DNA of 64,000 nucleotides from Serinicoccus chungangensis (GTDB taxonomy: Bacteria; Actinomycetota; Actinomycetes; Actinomycetales; Dermatophilaceae): the NCBI RefSeq assembly GCF_006337125.1, contig NZ_CP040887.1, forward strand, positions 1,550,001 through 1,614,000. The letters run 5' to 3'. Position 1 is the first letter of the stretch. Each line of letters starts with the position of its first letter. The translations under genes were made by a program, and so were the position numbers. Positions 7,195 to 14,718 of the stretch are shown piece after piece. The notes below the pieces were generated by a model. It had not been told where the DNA came from and made no database searches. It saw only the letters and a program-made list of their open reading frames with translations.

Positions 7195-8092
7195 ATGGTT
7201 GACGTCCCGCCCACCGGGAGGCCTCAGGCCTTCTTTCCGAGGTGGCTTCGCAGCCTTGTTCTGGGAGTATCGGCCCTTTCCTTTGTTCTAGGGGTCATTG
7301 CGCTCTTCCTGACCTCGAATGATGCTGGCACGGCCGCGTTGCTGGCAGCGGCTGTTGCCCTGCTTGCCTTGGGAATCTTCGCTGACCGAATCTCGATAGT
7401 GGAAGCCGGGGGCTGTGAAGTTGGAGCTGTTGGCGGCGGATCAACTTGCGCTTGCTGATGTCGCCGCGCGGGAAGGACGAGACGTCGAAGCCGCGCAGCT
7501 GCGTGAGTCAGCCATGACTCTGCTGGCAGCAGCGAGGCCGGTGTCTTCTAACTTGGAGATGATTCGCCGAACCATGCCATCAAGTTGGCAGCGCACCACT
7601 GTGCTGGAAGAACTCATGCACCAGGCGCGAGGGCTGGCGAATGCTGGCACCTCGGCACAGGAGGTGAAGCGCCTGTTCGACACGGGAACAGATGGGGACC
7701 GGGTCTCGGCTATTGGGATCATGCAGGCTCGGCCCGAATTTGCTGACCTAGATTGTCTAGCCGCCGCGGTGATGCGATCGCGTAGCGCCTTCGAGCAGTA
7801 TCAGGCGCTGAGGGCTGTCGACGAGGCGGTGTCCAGGCTTCCACAAGACTCAGCCCTGCGAGCTGATCTCCTGACCATGGTCGCGGACGCGCTAGCCCGA
7901 GACACCCTCCTACGTGACAGTTCCGATCGTCGCCACCTCGCCGAACGCTTGTGCATCGGGAGCGTACGTAGCACAAACTCGTTGCGGACCGCACGGGTAA
8001 CTTGCTCTCAGGCGTCGGCGCGCGCCACGCTGCTGGCGGCATTTCAGGATGGTTCGCTCGGGGGGCAGTTGCGGGCAGAACTGCGGCGTTAA
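7195..8092 (+). pseudogene. Frameshifted two-helix membrane protein with a helical cytoplasmic domain
   Basis: ATG 7195 opens a frame with two hydrophobic helices (residues about 20-40 and 45-65) and the juxtamembrane motif FADRISIVEAGG. At about 7414 the frame runs into unrelated residues and a stop at 7458, while the +1 frame continues directly with VKLELLAADQLALAD and on to a TAA at 8090-8092. One extra base near GGGGGCTGTGAAG explains both. The soluble part is all-helical (QRTTVLEELMHQAR, then RSAFEQYQALRAVDEAV) and resembles an uncharacterised actinobacterial family as I recall it. The cause is either mutational decay, a sequencing error or, less likely, programmed shifting. The stop codon lies inside the target duplication of the following ISL3 element. 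Confidence 0.6.
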
Positions 8093-8095
8093 TGG
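8088..8095 (+). repeat. Left 8-bp target-site duplication of ISL3
   Basis: GTTAATGG here is repeated exactly at 9511-9518, on the other side of the element. Eight bases is the length expected for the ISL3 family. The TAA stop codon of the preceding gene is contained in it. Confidence 0.92.
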
Positions 8096-8119
8096 GGCTC
8101 TTCGTAGTTGAGCGGGGCG
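8096..8119 (+). repeat. Left inverted repeat of ISL3
   Basis: The 24 bases match the reverse complement of 9487-9510 without mismatch. Confidence 0.92.
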
Positions 8120-8193
8120 CCCGGTAGGTGATCGGGCTCGTGGCCCCGACATGCTGTTGGTCTCTCACCACCGACAGCGACGAGGCCACGAGC

Positions 8194-9479
8194 ATGGACG
8201 ACGGTACGGCAGTACTTCTGGGTCTGGAGGACGAGTTCACCGTCCTGCTGATCGAGCGGATCGACCCGGGGCGGGTCAAGGCGCTCATCGAGGTCAGGGT
8301 GAGCGAGGGTGCCTGCCCGGGGTGCGGGGTCCTGACGAGCAGGGTCAAGGACCGTCTGATCGTGGCGGTGAAGGACCTGAAGGTCAGCGGTCAGATCCTG
8401 GATCTGTGGTGGCGCAAGCGGCGCCTGGTCTGTCAGCAGACTGGGTGCCAGCGGGCGACGTTCACCCAGCAGTCCACCCAGATCCCGGCCCGAGCCAGGC
8501 TCAGCGCCCGGTTGCGCGCCGAGCTCGCTGCAGCGATCGCCCGGTCGAACCGGGCGGTGTCCGACGTCGCCGAGCACGGCGTGTCCTGGCACACCGCGCA
8601 CAGGCGCTCATCGCCGCGGCGACCGCATGGTTCCCCGAACCGGAGCCGACCCGGGTGCTGGGCATCGACGAGACCCGCGCCAGGTCCGTGCGGTGGGTCC
8701 TGGAAGAGGCCGGGTGGAGAAGGTCCAACCCGTGGATGACCTCCTTCGTCAACGCCGACACCAGCGCCCCGGGCGCGTTGCTGGGCCTGGTCCCGGGCAG
8801 GTCGGGGGCCTGCGTCGTCGACTGGCTCGGTGAGCAGTCCCAGGCGTTCCGCGAGGGCATCGAGCTGGTCGTCATCGACCCTTCGGCGCCGTACGCCTCC
8901 GGTGTGCGGGCCGCGCTACCGCACGCGCGGGTCGCGGTCGACAAGTGGCACCTGGTGGCACTGGCCAACCAGATGGTCACCGAGGTCCGCCAACGCGTTA
9001 CCCGGGAACGTCTGGGCCGGCGAGGCACCACCGCCGAGGCGACCTGGGCCCACCGGCAGCTGCTGCTCACCGGGTACGAACACCTCTCGACCAAGCAGGT
9101 CGCGCGCCTGCAGACCACCTTGGCGGCCGAGGACACCACCAACGAGATTGGCGCCGCGCACGCCGTCAAGGAACGCCTCAGGCTGCTCCTGGACGCCAGC
9201 GACCCGCCCGTCATCCGGGCCCGGCTGTTCGACTTCTACAACGCCGCGGCGGACTCCCACATGACCGAGACCACCCGTCTGGCCACCACGGTCCAGACCT
9301 GGTGGCCGGCCATCCTCACCGCGCTCACCGAGAACGTCACGAACGCCCGCACCGAGGGCTTCAACCGGATCATCAAGGACACCAAGAGAGTCGGCTGCGG
9401 GTACCGCAACATGGAGAACTACCGACGACGCATACTGGCCCACATCACCCTCACCCGAGGGCACAGGTCAGCAGCATGA
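8194..9479 (+). pseudogene. ISL3-family transposase, frameshifted
   Basis: The first part (from ATG 8194, MDDGTAVLLGLEDEF) has the ISL3 N-terminal zinc-binding pattern with CPGCG and a later CQQTGC, then an HTH region. Near 8602 the reading continues in the next frame, where ALIAAATAWFPEPEPTRVLGIDETRAR begins the DDE core. The catalytic acids are in GIDETRA, VVIDPSAPY and, near the C-terminus, the TEGFNRIIK region with its acidic residue. The text expected at the junction (...HTAHRALIAAA) needs one additional G, so a single base has been lost. The protein is otherwise full length (about 428 residues), so the break is recent. Transposition would need a helper copy elsewhere. Confidence 0.88.
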
Positions 9480-9486
9480 ACAGCCC

Positions 9487-9510
9487 CGCCCCGCTCAACT
9501 ACGAAGAGCC
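9487..9510 (-). repeat. Right inverted repeat of ISL3
   Basis: Perfect inverted copy of 8096-8119. It follows the transposase stop codon by 7 bases. Confidence 0.92.
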
Positions 9511-9518
9511 GTTAATGG
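9511..9518 (+). repeat. Right 8-bp target-site duplication of ISL3
   Basis: GTTAATGG, identical to 8088-8095. Confidence 0.92.
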
Positions 9519-9900
9519 TGGGTTATTGCTCAAACGTCGGTAGGTCAGCACGTCGACGCGCTCCCCGGCGAGGAGGAATCTCGTCCGCTCTGCGCCTCCC
9601 CCGCCGAAGGACGTGGCCATGGCGGATGCATCCGCAGGCAGGGACCCTGGCGTGGTGGCCCAAACGAGTAGTTCGAGGCCCCCGTCGCATAGTGCCCGCC
9701 TGTGACGCACTACCAGGGTGGCATCGCGGCCGTCCAATGTCGCCGACCACCTGAGGACGGAGCACGGGCCGTCCCTTCTAGTATACGTGGCTAGACTCGA
9801 GAGCGACCCACTTCACCGAAGACTCCATCAGGAAGAGAAAAGAAAACAAGGTCTAGTCGAGACGGAACGACCTACGGACCGTGTGGGCACCGACTCGTGA
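9519..9900. other. 382-bp spacer between ISL3 and the OLD gene; possible gene remnant
   Basis: A minus-strand frame from ATG 9737 to 9495 gives 80 residues that look moderately protein-like (DATLVVRHRRALCDG near the start, LLAGERVDVLTYRRLSN near the end). Its last codons come from the IS end, and without the IS it would run antisense into the upstream gene. I do not recognise it and would not call it a gene. Nothing else is seen. Confidence 0.3.
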
Positions 9901-11604
9901 CTAGGCGACCGGGGATGAGAGTCCATTCGCGGAACGGATGCGCCCTGCTAGGGCTCTCACTAGTTTGCGAAGACGAGGCTCGATATGTTCAGCTCGCAAT
10001 TGTGGTGCCACGACCTTTGCGATGGCAGCTTTGGCGGGGAGCTTGCACCCTGCGAACGGATCCTCATACCTACCAACGGCTACCTTGAGCCTGGACCCCT
10101 TCTCCGGATGAATTTGCTGGACCGCAGCACGCAAAATATCCCGGGGCAGCAAGTTCTCGACGGTGCGGACCCAATTTGCGACGACTAGGTCGCCAGTTGC
10201 GGACAAGTCAGCCTCCTCAACAAGCCTCAGAAGCAATGGTGGAAGCTTATCTGAGGGGCGCCTCTTATCGCTGTCTGCAATCAGCGTGCACCGTCTGCCA
10301 AATTGTAGTAGTTCTATCAGGTCAGAAGCTACGTCTTGTGCGTCGGGATGGTTTTCCGCCTTCTTGAGCTGCGCAGCCAGAGACAAGTGTGAAGCCAGTT
10401 TCCCACCGTACATCATTACTCCAAAATGCACACCCTCCTGCAATTCGGGGTCCAGTAGACTGATCCATGAACGCCAGTACAATCGGTCAGACGGTCCCTC
10501 CACCCAGATGGTGTAGTTGGCCTGCAAGATGTCCGAGGCCAAGTATCCTAGGTCTGCTGTCACGCTGGCAAGAGCGTCGCGAACCACAGGGCCTGTCACT
10601 TGTGACGAATCACCATCATGAGTAACGTGGAAAACGTGAGCTCCGGGGGTATCCAAAGCATGCGCCGAGTGTGTGGCCACCACGTACTGATTGTCAGTGG
10701 CTTCCAGTAGATAGCGCATCAGCCGCCTCTGCAGACCCGGGTGGAGGTGGATCTCCGGCTCCTCCAGAAAAATTAAGTGCTTGGAGAAGTGTGTGCAAGC
10801 GACGGCGATCATGAGTAGTTGCTTTACCCCATCGCCCAGATCGTCCAGAAGTAGGTAATCTCCGTGCTGCGCCAGACGTACTTGCAGTTCGGTATGGTCG
10901 GCCGATATGGTCACGTCGGCTAGATCGTCCTCCAGGACCTGACGCAGAAACTTCTTTACCTTCTCCCAACGCTCCTGCTTGGGGTGCCGGGACTGCAAGG
11001 TCGGTCGCTCCCAGTCGGCCAATGTCTCCAGCACTCCCGTACCGTTGGCGATTGCATCTTCGCCAGGCTTCCCGGGCTTCACACTGCGAAAAGCAGGAAG
11101 CGTGACCGCCCCGAGGAATGACGGATGTAGGGAGTCTGCTGAGAAGAGGCTGTCTTCACCCACGGATGAGGCGCGACCCAGCAAAGCACTCAGGGCTTGC
11201 CTGTTGACTCGCTGCGGTCCTATCTGAGGCACCCACATGTACGTGTCATCAAGGTCTAATACCACCCCCTCATTTCGCATTCGGTCGAGCTCCCTTTGCA
11301 TGACCGAAACATTGTTGCCGTACCAAGACTTTAGTCTTGTGGTGTCGATTGCTACGAGTTGTTCATGTTGGTTGCCGGAAGAGAAGTTCGAGGGCGACGG
11401 CGCTGCAAATTTGAGCGCTTGGCGTCCTAAGGTGGATTTTCCATGGTTGTTTCGTCCGACGAGCCGTGTTAGCGGTCCTACCCTTATCGGAGTTTGCCCT
11501 CTGAGCGCACCGACCCCAGTGACCGCATAGCCGTGCAGGTGAACTTCTTCGATATTTTCGTCCTGCATCCTTGCCCCTCCCTGCCTGGCTCTGCATTCAG
11601 TCAT
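9901..11604 (-). CDS. OLD-family ATP-dependent nuclease (AAA ATPase plus TOPRIM)
   Basis: The 567-residue protein begins with an ABC-type ATPase: Walker A GRNNHGKST (residues 50-58), a signature-like LDDLGDGVKQLLMIA and Walker B LIFLEEPEIHLHPG, followed by the H-loop ATHSAH. After it comes a TOPRIM domain with WVEGPSDRLYW and LIADSD. This order defines OLD (overcoming lysogenisation defect) nucleases, used by phage P2 and many bacterial islands against phages. No UvrD-like GajB partner is next to it, so it resembles a stand-alone class 1 OLD and not Gabija. ATG 11568 (MQDENIEE) is an alternative start 12 codons in. The gene is visibly less GC-rich than the flanking chromosome, consistent with transfer. 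Confidence 0.88.
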   Translation of the reverse strand: MTECRARQGGARMQDENIEEVHLHGYAVTGVGALRGQTPIRVGPLTRLVGRNNHGKSTLGRQALKFAAPSPSNFSSGNQHEQLVAIDTTRLKSWYGNNVSVMQRELDRMRNEGVVLDLDDTYMWVPQIGPQRVNRQALSALLGRASSVGEDSLFSADSLHPSFLGAVTLPAFRSVKPGKPGEDAIANGTGVLETLADWERPTLQSRHPKQERWEKVKKFLRQVLEDDLADVTISADHTELQVRLAQHGDYLLLDDLGDGVKQLLMIAVACTHFSKHLIFLEEPEIHLHPGLQRRLMRYLLEATDNQYVVATHSAHALDTPGAHVFHVTHDGDSSQVTGPVVRDALASVTADLGYLASDILQANYTIWVEGPSDRLYWRSWISLLDPELQEGVHFGVMMYGGKLASHLSLAAQLKKAENHPDAQDVASDLIELLQFGRRCTLIADSDKRRPSDKLPPLLLRLVEEADLSATGDLVVANWVRTVENLLPRDILRAAVQQIHPEKGSRLKVAVGRYEDPFAGCKLPAKAAIAKVVAPQLRAEHIEPRLRKLVRALAGRIRSANGLSSPVA

Positions 11605-12164
11605 GCGATTCGACCATAACTTGGTGGAAGACTAGCAAGTGGGGTAGTGCTTTGCAGTCTTCTGGGTCACCTCTACGTTGTCGCACGCCGTCAGGCCACC
11701 TCGAATGCTGCCTTGGGCGCCGGGGTAAGGCATGGAGTGAGCAGAATGAGGGCCGGGCGAGGTCAGGTTCGACCGGCTAGCACTAGTGGGGGCGCGTGCG
11801 GGCGCGGGAGACTGGAACGCCGCGGTCAGCTGGCGCTGCGAGCGCTTCACCGGGTAGGGGTAGGTCTCGGCAGTCGGCGGAGTTGGCCATCTACGGCCGG
11901 CGCCAACCGCTTGACGCGGCATGTCAGCGATGTATCACCCCCCACCGCGTCCCGATCACCGACATATTCTGGATGAGCGTTCGCTCACCGGCACATGTGC
12001 CCGTCGTCACGTCGGCTTACAAGCATCCGACTTTCGGCAGATCCGGTATGTCATGACCATGGCGGCCGGCAGTCTGGTGCACCGCGCTTCGCGTCGTCTC
12101 ACATGCGTCTCTCGGTGTGGCCGACCCTTGATCGCTCCGGCAGGCGGTCCTGCCGCACGCTGAC
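11605..12164. other. 560-bp spacer, no gene seen
   Basis: Open frames here are short and have shadow-like Arg/Pro/Ser composition. The stretch should contain the minus-strand promoter of the OLD gene and the right boundary of the island. I found no copy of the tRNA-Val 3' end, no terminal repeat and no RNA structure I can name. Confidence 0.4.
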
Positions 12165-12170
12165 TACCGT
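12165..12170 (+). promoter_or_regulatory. Candidate -10 element of a leaderless promoter
   Basis: TACCGT lies 6 bases before ATG 12177, with no room for a ribosome-binding site. Confidence 0.4.
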
Positions 12171-12176
12171 GACGGC

Positions 12177-12416
12177 ATGACTGAGCAGCAGAGCAGCGGT
12201 GCAGGAAGCGACGAGTCCGACGCCAAGCAGGAGGCCGCCGAGCACGTGGTGGACCGGGTCGAGAGCTGGGACGAAGGTGCGCAGCCCGAGACGGTCCGCG
12301 AGGACCTCGAGGAGGGGATGGCCCAGGCGCAGGTGGAGGTCGAGGACAGCGAGCTGGACCAGATGGCCGAAGAGATCCACGACGAGGGCAGCACCGACGC
12401 CCCCGAGGTCGGGTGA
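12177..12416 (+). CDS. Small acidic hypothetical protein (79 aa)
   Basis: This short protein is strongly acidic and lacks aromatic residues except one Trp. It consists of a disordered Ser/Gly/Glu-rich start followed by helices (EAAEHVVDRVESWDEGAQ, EDLEEGMAQAQVEV). I do not recognise a named family. The candidate leaderless start (TACCGT six bases upstream) and the 4-base overlap (GTGA) with the phosphodiesterase gene at 12413 support it as a real, co-transcribed gene. A helical acidic accessory protein is all that can be said. Confidence 0.65.
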   Translation: MTEQQSSGAGSDESDAKQEAAEHVVDRVESWDEGAQPETVREDLEEGMAQAQVEVEDSELDQMAEEIHDEGSTDAPEVG

Positions 12417-12925
12417 GCCAGGGGCTGCGCCTGCTTCTTCTCGCCGACACCCACGTGCCCAAGCGCGCCAAGGATCTCCCGGCGGAGGTGTGGGAGCAGG
12501 TGGGCGAGGCCGACGTCGTGGTCCACGCCGGGGACTGGGTCGACCCCGGGCTGCTCGACAGGTTGGAGGAGCGTTCGGCCCGCCTCGTCGCCGTGTGGGG
12601 CAACAACGACGGTGCCGAGCTGCGGCGCCGACTGCCGGAGGTGGCCCGGGTGGAGCTCGGGGGGATGCGGTGGGGCGTGGTGCACGAGACCGGTGACAAG
12701 AAGCGGCGTGAGGAGCGGATGCGCGCGGCATACCCCGACCTCGACGTCCTTGTCTTCGGCCACAGCCACATCCCCTGGGACACCGAGCACAAGGGTCTGC
12801 GCCTGCTCAACCCAGGCTCGCCCACGGACCGGCGGCGTCAGCCGCACTGCACCTACCTGACCTGCAGCGTCGCCGGGGGTGTGCTCAGCGAGGTCACCCT
12901 GCACCGGATCCCGGCGCTGCGCTGA
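12413..12925 (+). CDS. YfcE/MJ0936-type metallophosphoesterase
   Basis: This 170-residue calcineurin-like phosphoesterase shows the metal-binding blocks in order: LLADTHVPK (D-x-H), HAGDWVD (G-D), WGNNDG (GNND in place of GNHD), and near the end VFGHSHIPW (GHSH) with LLNPGSPTDRR. Such single-domain enzymes hydrolyse phosphodiesters or phosphomonoesters with manganese in the cytoplasm; the natural substrate is unknown. It starts with GTG overlapping the stop of the small acidic gene and is 32 bp from the next gene. Confidence 0.88.
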   Translation: MSQGLRLLLLADTHVPKRAKDLPAEVWEQVGEADVVVHAGDWVDPGLLDRLEERSARLVAVWGNNDGAELRRRLPEVARVELGGMRWGVVHETGDKKRREERMRAAYPDLDVLVFGHSHIPWDTEHKGLRLLNPGSPTDRRRQPHCTYLTCSVAGGVLSEVTLHRIPALR

Positions 12926-12945
12926 CGCGGCACGGTCGCGGCGGG

Positions 12946-12951
12946 TACGGT
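12946..12951 (+). promoter_or_regulatory. Candidate -10 element of a leaderless promoter
   Basis: TACGGT is followed by 6 bases and then the GTG start at 12958. Confidence 0.4.
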
Positions 12952-12957
12952 CGAGCC

Positions 12958-13497
12958 GTGGAACGGCGCGTCGTGCTGGTGGGAGCGGTCAACGTGGGCG
13001 GGACCGCGAAGCTGCCCATGGCCCTCTGGCGGGAGCTGGCCACGTCGCTGGGGGCGTCCGACGTCGCCACCTACATCGCCTCGGGCAACATGGTGTGCAC
13101 CCTCCCCGGCGACCCGCACGCCTTCGACTGTGTCCTCGAGCAGGCCGTCCAGGAGCGGTGCGGCTTCTTCCGCGAGGTCATCAGCCGCTCGCACGAGCAG
13201 GTCACCGCGGCCCTGGACGGGCACCCGTTCGACGTGGTCGATCCGGCCCACTCCTACGTGTGCTTCCTCGCCGACGAGCCCACCCCCGAGGGTGTCGCGG
13301 CTGCTCGCCGGCTGCCCACGGGCGAGGACCGGTGGGAGGTCGTGGGTCGCGAGATGCATGTGCGGTATGCCGGGGGCGCCGGCCGGCCTCAGATGAGCGA
13401 CGCGGCCGTGGGCCGGGCACTGGGGGTGTCGAGCACCGCGCGCAACCTCCGGACCGTGCGCCGGCTCGTCGAGATGTCCGCCCCCACGACTGCCTGA
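12958..13497 (+). CDS. DUF1697 family protein
   Basis: The 179-residue sequence follows the DUF1697 pattern: an N-terminal RRVVLVGAVNVGGTAKLPM (the family usually has RGINVGG-like residues here), then TYIASGNMVC and, in the C-terminal half, YVCFLADEP. The family is widespread and uncharacterised; no enzymatic residues are established. GTG 12958 is chosen because a TACGGT -10-like box ends 6 bases upstream. The gene ends 29 bp before a perfect hairpin shared with the convergent DoxX gene. Confidence 0.85.
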   Translation: MERRVVLVGAVNVGGTAKLPMALWRELATSLGASDVATYIASGNMVCTLPGDPHAFDCVLEQAVQERCGFFREVISRSHEQVTAALDGHPFDVVDPAHSYVCFLADEPTPEGVAAARRLPTGEDRWEVVGREMHVRYAGGAGRPQMSDAAVGRALGVSSTARNLRTVRRLVEMSAPTTA

Positions 13498-13526
13498 CGC
13501 CGTGCGGCCAGGCCCCCGGCGCAGAC

Positions 13527-13554
13527 GACAGCCCCGGCCGTGACCGGGGCTGTC
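13527..13554. terminator. Bidirectional hairpin terminator
   Basis: Perfect 11-bp arms (13527-13537 and 13544-13554, GACAGCCCCGG and its complement) enclose a 6-base loop. It lies between the convergent DUF1697 and DoxX genes and can serve both. Confidence 0.8.
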
Positions 13555-13573
13555 GTGGTGGGGGCCGGGACCG

Positions 13574-14116
13574 TCAGCGCAGTGCGGGGGGAGCGGTCCG
13601 CGCCCACCAGGTGCCGAGCCCGAGGGTGCTCCAGGCCGCCGGGATGGCGGCGATGGTGAGGAGCACCAGGGCTCCCGTGAGGTGGTCGTCCAGGAACGGG
13701 TTGTTGACGGTCGGGATGGCAGCGCCGTACATGAAGAGGTACATCAGCGTGCCCGCCAGGGCTCCGACGCGGGCGCCGGCACCGGTGATCAGCGTGACGC
13801 CGATGCCCAGCAGACCGAGCATGAACAGCCAGTCGATGACGACCATGCCCGCCATGCCGTTGTAGAAGCCGGCCAGCGGACCCTCGACACCGCTGAGGTA
13901 GCCGGTGGTGGGGCTGCCGCCGTTGATCCAGGCCCGCTCACCAGGGGTGGCGTAGCCGAGGCCGAAGGTCTTGTCCAGGAACGCCCACAGGAAGTAGAAA
14001 CCGAAGGCGATGCGCGTGATGGCCAGCATCCAGGCACCTGCCGCGGGCAAGGGAGCCTGGTCCCGAGCCGTGAGGGGGGTGGCGGTCGTGGTGGCCGAAG
14101 CTGTGGCGGAGCTCAT
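13574..14116 (-). CDS. DoxX-family membrane protein
   Basis: The 180-residue protein has four hydrophobic segments and the DoxX pattern (ITRIAFGFYFLWAFLDKTFG in the first helix, a loop with a WINGGSPTTGYL motif, then AGFYNGMAGM). Relatives include the small subunit of thiosulfate:quinone oxidoreductase and redox-linked membrane proteins of unknown activity. ATG 14116 was preferred over the in-frame ATG 14140 because GAAAGTAGG stands at a suitable distance before it. A 13-bp palindrome lies 32 bp upstream, suggesting repressor control. Confidence 0.82.
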   Translation of the reverse strand: MSSATASATTTATPLTARDQAPLPAAGAWMLAITRIAFGFYFLWAFLDKTFGLGYATPGERAWINGGSPTTGYLSGVEGPLAGFYNGMAGMVVIDWLFMLGLLGIGVTLITGAGARVGALAGTLMYLFMYGAAIPTVNNPFLDDHLTGALVLLTIAAIPAAWSTLGLGTWWARTAPPALR

Positions 14117-14147
14117 GATGCCTACTTTCGACGTGTCCAACTTGGTA

Positions 14148-14160
14148 CTACAAAGTGTAG
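14148..14160. promoter_or_regulatory. Palindrome CTACA-AAG-TGTAG upstream of the DoxX gene
   Basis: Perfect 5-bp arms around AAG, placed 32 bp before the chosen DoxX start and just past the end of the divergently oriented neighbourhood. The position and AT content suggest an operator for a small winged-helix regulator (MarR/HxlR type is my guess). No regulator gene is adjacent. Confidence 0.4.
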
Positions 14161-14163
14161 CAG

Positions 14164-14673
14164 TTAGTCCACGACGGCGTGTAGTGCTCGCGCCACCCAG
14201 GCCGACACCTCGCTGGTGAGGGGCAGCCGCGAGGTCGCGTCGGCGTCCAGCCAGACCATGCCGTAGGTCGGCGACACCTGCGGCAGGCCGTCCGGGCCCG
14301 GCCGCCAGCCCGGACGCGGCACCGCGAAGTAGATGAGGTCGATGTGCTGGTGCGGCGGGTCCTGCGAGATGTCCTCGACCTGGACGCCCTCGGGGCGCAC
14401 GAGCTGCCGGGGGGAGCCCGGGGCGTCGTGAGGTATGCCGGGGGAGCCGAGGAGGTCGACCGCCAGTCCGGTCTCCTCGAGGGTCTCGCGGCGGGCCGCG
14501 TCGTCCGGCAGCTCGTGCGGCTCGATGTGCCCACCCGGCGGCAGCCAGAGGCCGACCTTGGGGTGCGGGTGCAGCAGCACGTGTCCCGCGTGCACGACGA
14601 AGACGGCCACGGTGAAGTGCCTCGTGATGCCGTCCGGCGGCTCCCTGTCCTCGACTGCTCCCACGACGAGCAC
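14164..14673 (-). CDS. NUDIX hydrolase
   Basis: The 169-residue protein carries a complete Nudix box (GGHIEPHE, seven residues, RETLEETGL) near residues 47-69, which binds magnesium and cleaves a nucleoside diphosphate linked to another group. The preceding HPHPKVGLWLPP and the following PPHQHIDLIYFA are typical of actinobacterial Nudix proteins of unknown substrate. The start is a GTG at 14673, 45 bases from the stop of the GntR gene (14719) transcribed in the same direction, so the two may share a transcript. Confidence 0.9.
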   Translation of the reverse strand: MLVVGAVEDREPPDGITRHFTVAVFVVHAGHVLLHPHPKVGLWLPPGGHIEPHELPDDAARRETLEETGLAVDLLGSPGIPHDAPGSPRQLVRPEGVQVEDISQDPPHQHIDLIYFAVPRPGWRPGPDGLPQVSPTYGMVWLDADATSRLPLTSEVSAWVARALHAVVD

Positions 14674-14718
14674 CCTAGGTGCTCCCTGCCGTGCCGCCGG
14701 GGGAGAGGTCGGCGCGCC

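Larger units (their letters stand above)
8096..9510 (+). mobile_element. ISL3-family insertion sequence (1415 bp)
   Basis: The element is bounded by perfect 24-bp inverted repeats (8096-8119 and 9487-9510, ends GGCTCTTCGTAGTTGAGCGG) and an exact 8-bp duplication of GTTAATGG. It carries one transposase gene of the ISL3 type, broken by a one-base deletion. The intact ends and exact duplication show that it arrived by simple transposition and that the site has not rearranged since. The insertion fell on the stop codon of the upstream gene without changing its protein. Confidence 0.95.
2286..12176. other. Putative genomic island adjacent to tRNA-Val
   Basis: The segment between tRNA-Val and the conserved block starting at 12177 differs from the rest of the window. 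It carries two insertion sequences, long spacers, two frameshifted genes, visibly more A/T (especially about 9700-11600) and proteins of the restriction/defence type: NucS-like, DUF4268 and OLD. The octamer GGTATGCC, seen about 20 times elsewhere, is absent here. No integrase gene or repeated tRNA end was found, so the boundaries are approximate and the mode of arrival is not known. Confidence 0.6.

Noticed and set aside
9495..9737. 80-codon minus-strand frame beside ISL3
   Set aside because: Moderately protein-like, but its end is IS-derived and the pre-insertion frame would run antisense to the neighbouring gene; kept only as a possible remnant.
9901..11604. Gabija system (GajA plus GajB)
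   Set aside because: Only the OLD-type gene is present; no UvrD/PcrA-like helicase gene is adjacent on either side.
2212..12176. Integrative element bounded by duplicated tRNA-Val 3' ends (attL/attR)
   Set aside because: I looked for a second copy of the tRNA 3' end up to about 12.2 kb and found none, and there is no integrase gene.
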